64,000 nucleotides of DNA from contig JAWNZC010000366.1 of the NCBI GenBank assembly GCA_035771165.1, forward strand, positions 1-64,000, read 5' to 3'. Of this stretch, positions 62,286-64,000 are shown piece after piece (positions within the stretch are counted from its first letter, which is position 1; every line of letters begins with the position of its first letter). The notes beneath the pieces are model-generated. The model was not told the origin of the DNA and searched no databases. It worked only from the letters and a program-made list of their open reading frames with translations. The translations under genes and the position numbers were made by a program. Source of the DNA: Paragorgia papillata. Lineage: Eukaryota; Cnidaria; Anthozoa; Scleralcyonacea; Coralliidae.

Positions 62286-64000
62286 ATGGCAAATAGGGCA
62301 CAATACAAACGACACTGGGCTGCTGCATCTAGAACTATAAGAAATACTAGTGCTGCTGAGTCTGTTAATGATGACAACAATGACATTGAAATCCTATTTG
62401 ATACTGCACTGCCAATAAATCATGACACTGCAAATCCTACAGAATAGTTCCAACCTGGACCTAAGCACACATGTCCAGAGGAGATTTGTTTGAATGCACC
62501 AAATGATTATAATGATTCTAATCTGGGAAATGATTTTGATTCATCTTCTGATTCTGAAGATGATCAATCAAACGATGATTTTCTTGAAGAGGGTTTAGCA
62601 GATTGGGCCAGCAAATTCCTGATTAAGCAAAATGCGATAGATAGTCTGCTGGTGCTTCTAAAGCAAAATGGACATCCAAATTTACCGACTTCTGCACGTA
62701 CTTTATTAAAAACAACAAGAGACATTGCTATTCAAATGAAGTCAGGAATGGAGTATGTTTATTTTCCTGTGGCCAGTGAATTATTGAAGCATTTTAAGAA
62801 ATATCCTCCAGCCATAGTTAATGAAACTGATTCCCTGGAAATTTCTTTGAACATTGATGGCCTGCCTTTATTCAAAAGTTCAAACAAATCACTATGGCCA
62901 GTTTTGTGTGCAATTGTCAATGTACAACCTATAACTGTCTTTCCCATTGTACTAACATACGGAGCTTCCAAGCCTAATAATTTAGAATTTTTGGAAGACC
63001 TAATCCGGGATTTGTGTAATGTTCTGCAGTACGGACTGCAAGATGGAGACAAAACACTTCCAGTTTCATTGCGCTGTGTGGTATGCGATGCACCTGCAAG
63101 AGCCCTTGTGAAAGCCACTAAATTATGCTCTGGCTATTTTGGGTGTGACAAGTGCGCACCGAAAGGCATGTGGGTTGGCAGAGTGGTGTACCCAAATGTC
63201 AAGAACATTGAACTTCGTACTGATTTATCCTTCAGAAAGCAGATTAACACAGAGCATCACCATGGTATAAGCCCTTTCTGTGATTTGCCAGTTGACATGA
63301 TCAGTCAATTTCCAATTGACTACATGCACCAGCTCTGTTTAGGTGTCATGAAGAAATTGATTTTGATTTGGATGAGAGGAAAACGTGAAGTGAAAATGTC
63401 AGCAGGTCAGGCAGAGGAAATTAGTATTAAGCTGATCGATCTGAAGCCATTTATACCTAGTGTATTTGCTCGAAAGCCAAGAGGTTTAAGAGAAATTGAC
63501 AGGTGGAAGGCAACTGAATACAGGCAGTTTCTTCTGTACACTGGGAAGGTTGTACTAAATGGTATTCTAAGACCTGATTTATATCATCACTTTCTCTGTC
63601 TTAGCATTGCTAGCTCCATTTTGGTATGTCCTATGCTAGCTCAAAAGCACAGAAACTATGCAAAAGAATTGCTGGCATATTTTGTTGAGCAGGGTCACGT
63701 TTTGTATGGTAGTGAATTTCTAGTGTACAATGTCCATAGTATGCTCCATTTGGCTGGTGAAGTTGAAACGTATGGGAGCTTGGATGCATGTAGTACTTTT
63801 CCATTTGAGAACTACATGCAACAATTGAAAAGATTGGTGCGCTCAGGAAAGAATCCTTTGGCACAGATTGTAAAACGTCTGAGTGAGTCATCTGCTCTCC
63901 ATCACAATTGCCCAAGTCCTGAAGGTATGGTTCCCTTGAAAAAAACAGATAATGCTTTTATTTTAACGGATACATGCTGCTGTGAAGTAGTTGGTAAGGC
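62286..64000 (+). CDS. CACTA/TNP2-like transposase-domain protein, 3'-truncated by window, one in-frame TAG
   Basis: The frame from ATG 62286 has one stop (TAG, 62445-62447) and is then open for 517 codons to the window edge. Counting the stop as position 54, it shows a basic start (MANRAQYKRHW), a Ser/Asp/Glu-rich linker (about 80-100), SLNIDGLPLF with Asp191, VCDAPARA with Asp268, GCDKC with a Cys287/Cys290 pair, PIDYMHQLCLGVMKK with His348, FARKPR, HSMLHLAGEV with His484, and STFPFENYMQ with Glu508. This order matches the transposase-domain proteins common in invertebrate genomes and distantly resembles plant TNP2/DUF4218. Asp191, Asp268 and Glu508 are candidate DDE residues (inference). 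In a TE it would cut and rejoin element ends in the nucleus. The stop may mark a recent pseudogene, a splice acceptor (GAATAG) hiding an upstream exon, or a sequencing error; ATG 62736 is the next start. Confidence 0.8.

Noticed and set aside
62759..63915. Minus-strand frames at 62759-63118 and 63631-63915
   Set aside because: They are shadows of the transposase frame on the opposite strand, whose plus-strand reading has the recognisable motifs.
1..64000. tRNA, rRNA or other structured RNA genes
   Set aside because: No tRNA A/B box arrangement, rRNA core or snRNA signature was noticed by eye; a covariance-model scan was not possible.

Overview
The window reads as metazoan nuclear DNA, most likely from a marine invertebrate and plausibly a cnidarian or coral. 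It is AT-rich, with very long satellite arrays, foldback elements and an invertebrate-type CACTA/TNP2-like transposase, and it has no compact operon-like coding. The taxon is an inference from repeat style only; no host single-copy gene is identified. About 59 of the 64 kb is tandem repeat.

Layout. (1) Positions 1-5780 are a minisatellite with a ~52-bp unit (about 110 copies) that enters from outside the left edge. (2) Positions 5781-59061 are an unrelated satellite with a ~215-bp monomer, joined to the minisatellite without any spacer. Its proximal part (5.8-25 kb) contains three near-identical modules. Each module is a direct satellite stretch, a non-satellite spacer of ~375 bp, and a ~1.33-kb block of the same satellite in reverse orientation. 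Its middle part (about 25.5-34.6 kb) has 3- and 5-monomer periods. Positions 34586-53146 hold a third level of order: 5-, 12- and 12-monomer units (1060 + 2563 + 2563 bp) form a ~6.19-kb super-unit repeated three times. After that, 3- and 8-monomer units and single 215-bp steps run to the truncated end at 59061. (3) Positions 59062-61900 are non-satellite flank with a foldback-rich element, a possible 67-codon minus-strand ORF, a 17-bp tandem duplication and a GC-rich palindromic repeat fragment. (4) Positions 61901-62208 are a 308-bp miniature inverted-repeat element with a TA target duplication. (5) Positions 62286-64000 are the N-terminal and central part of a transposase-domain protein, interrupted by one in-frame TAG and running off the right edge.

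Coding content. The many 60-164-codon open frames in the 215-bp array are by-products of periodicity. Most open at TTG, change frame every monomer because 215 is not a multiple of 3, and have no independent support. Only the transposase is a confident protein-coding feature. The main biological interest is the nested architecture of the satellite and the triplicated inverted module, whose spacer carries an RFX-like X-box, an E-box and a pair of mutually reverse-complementary palindromes.
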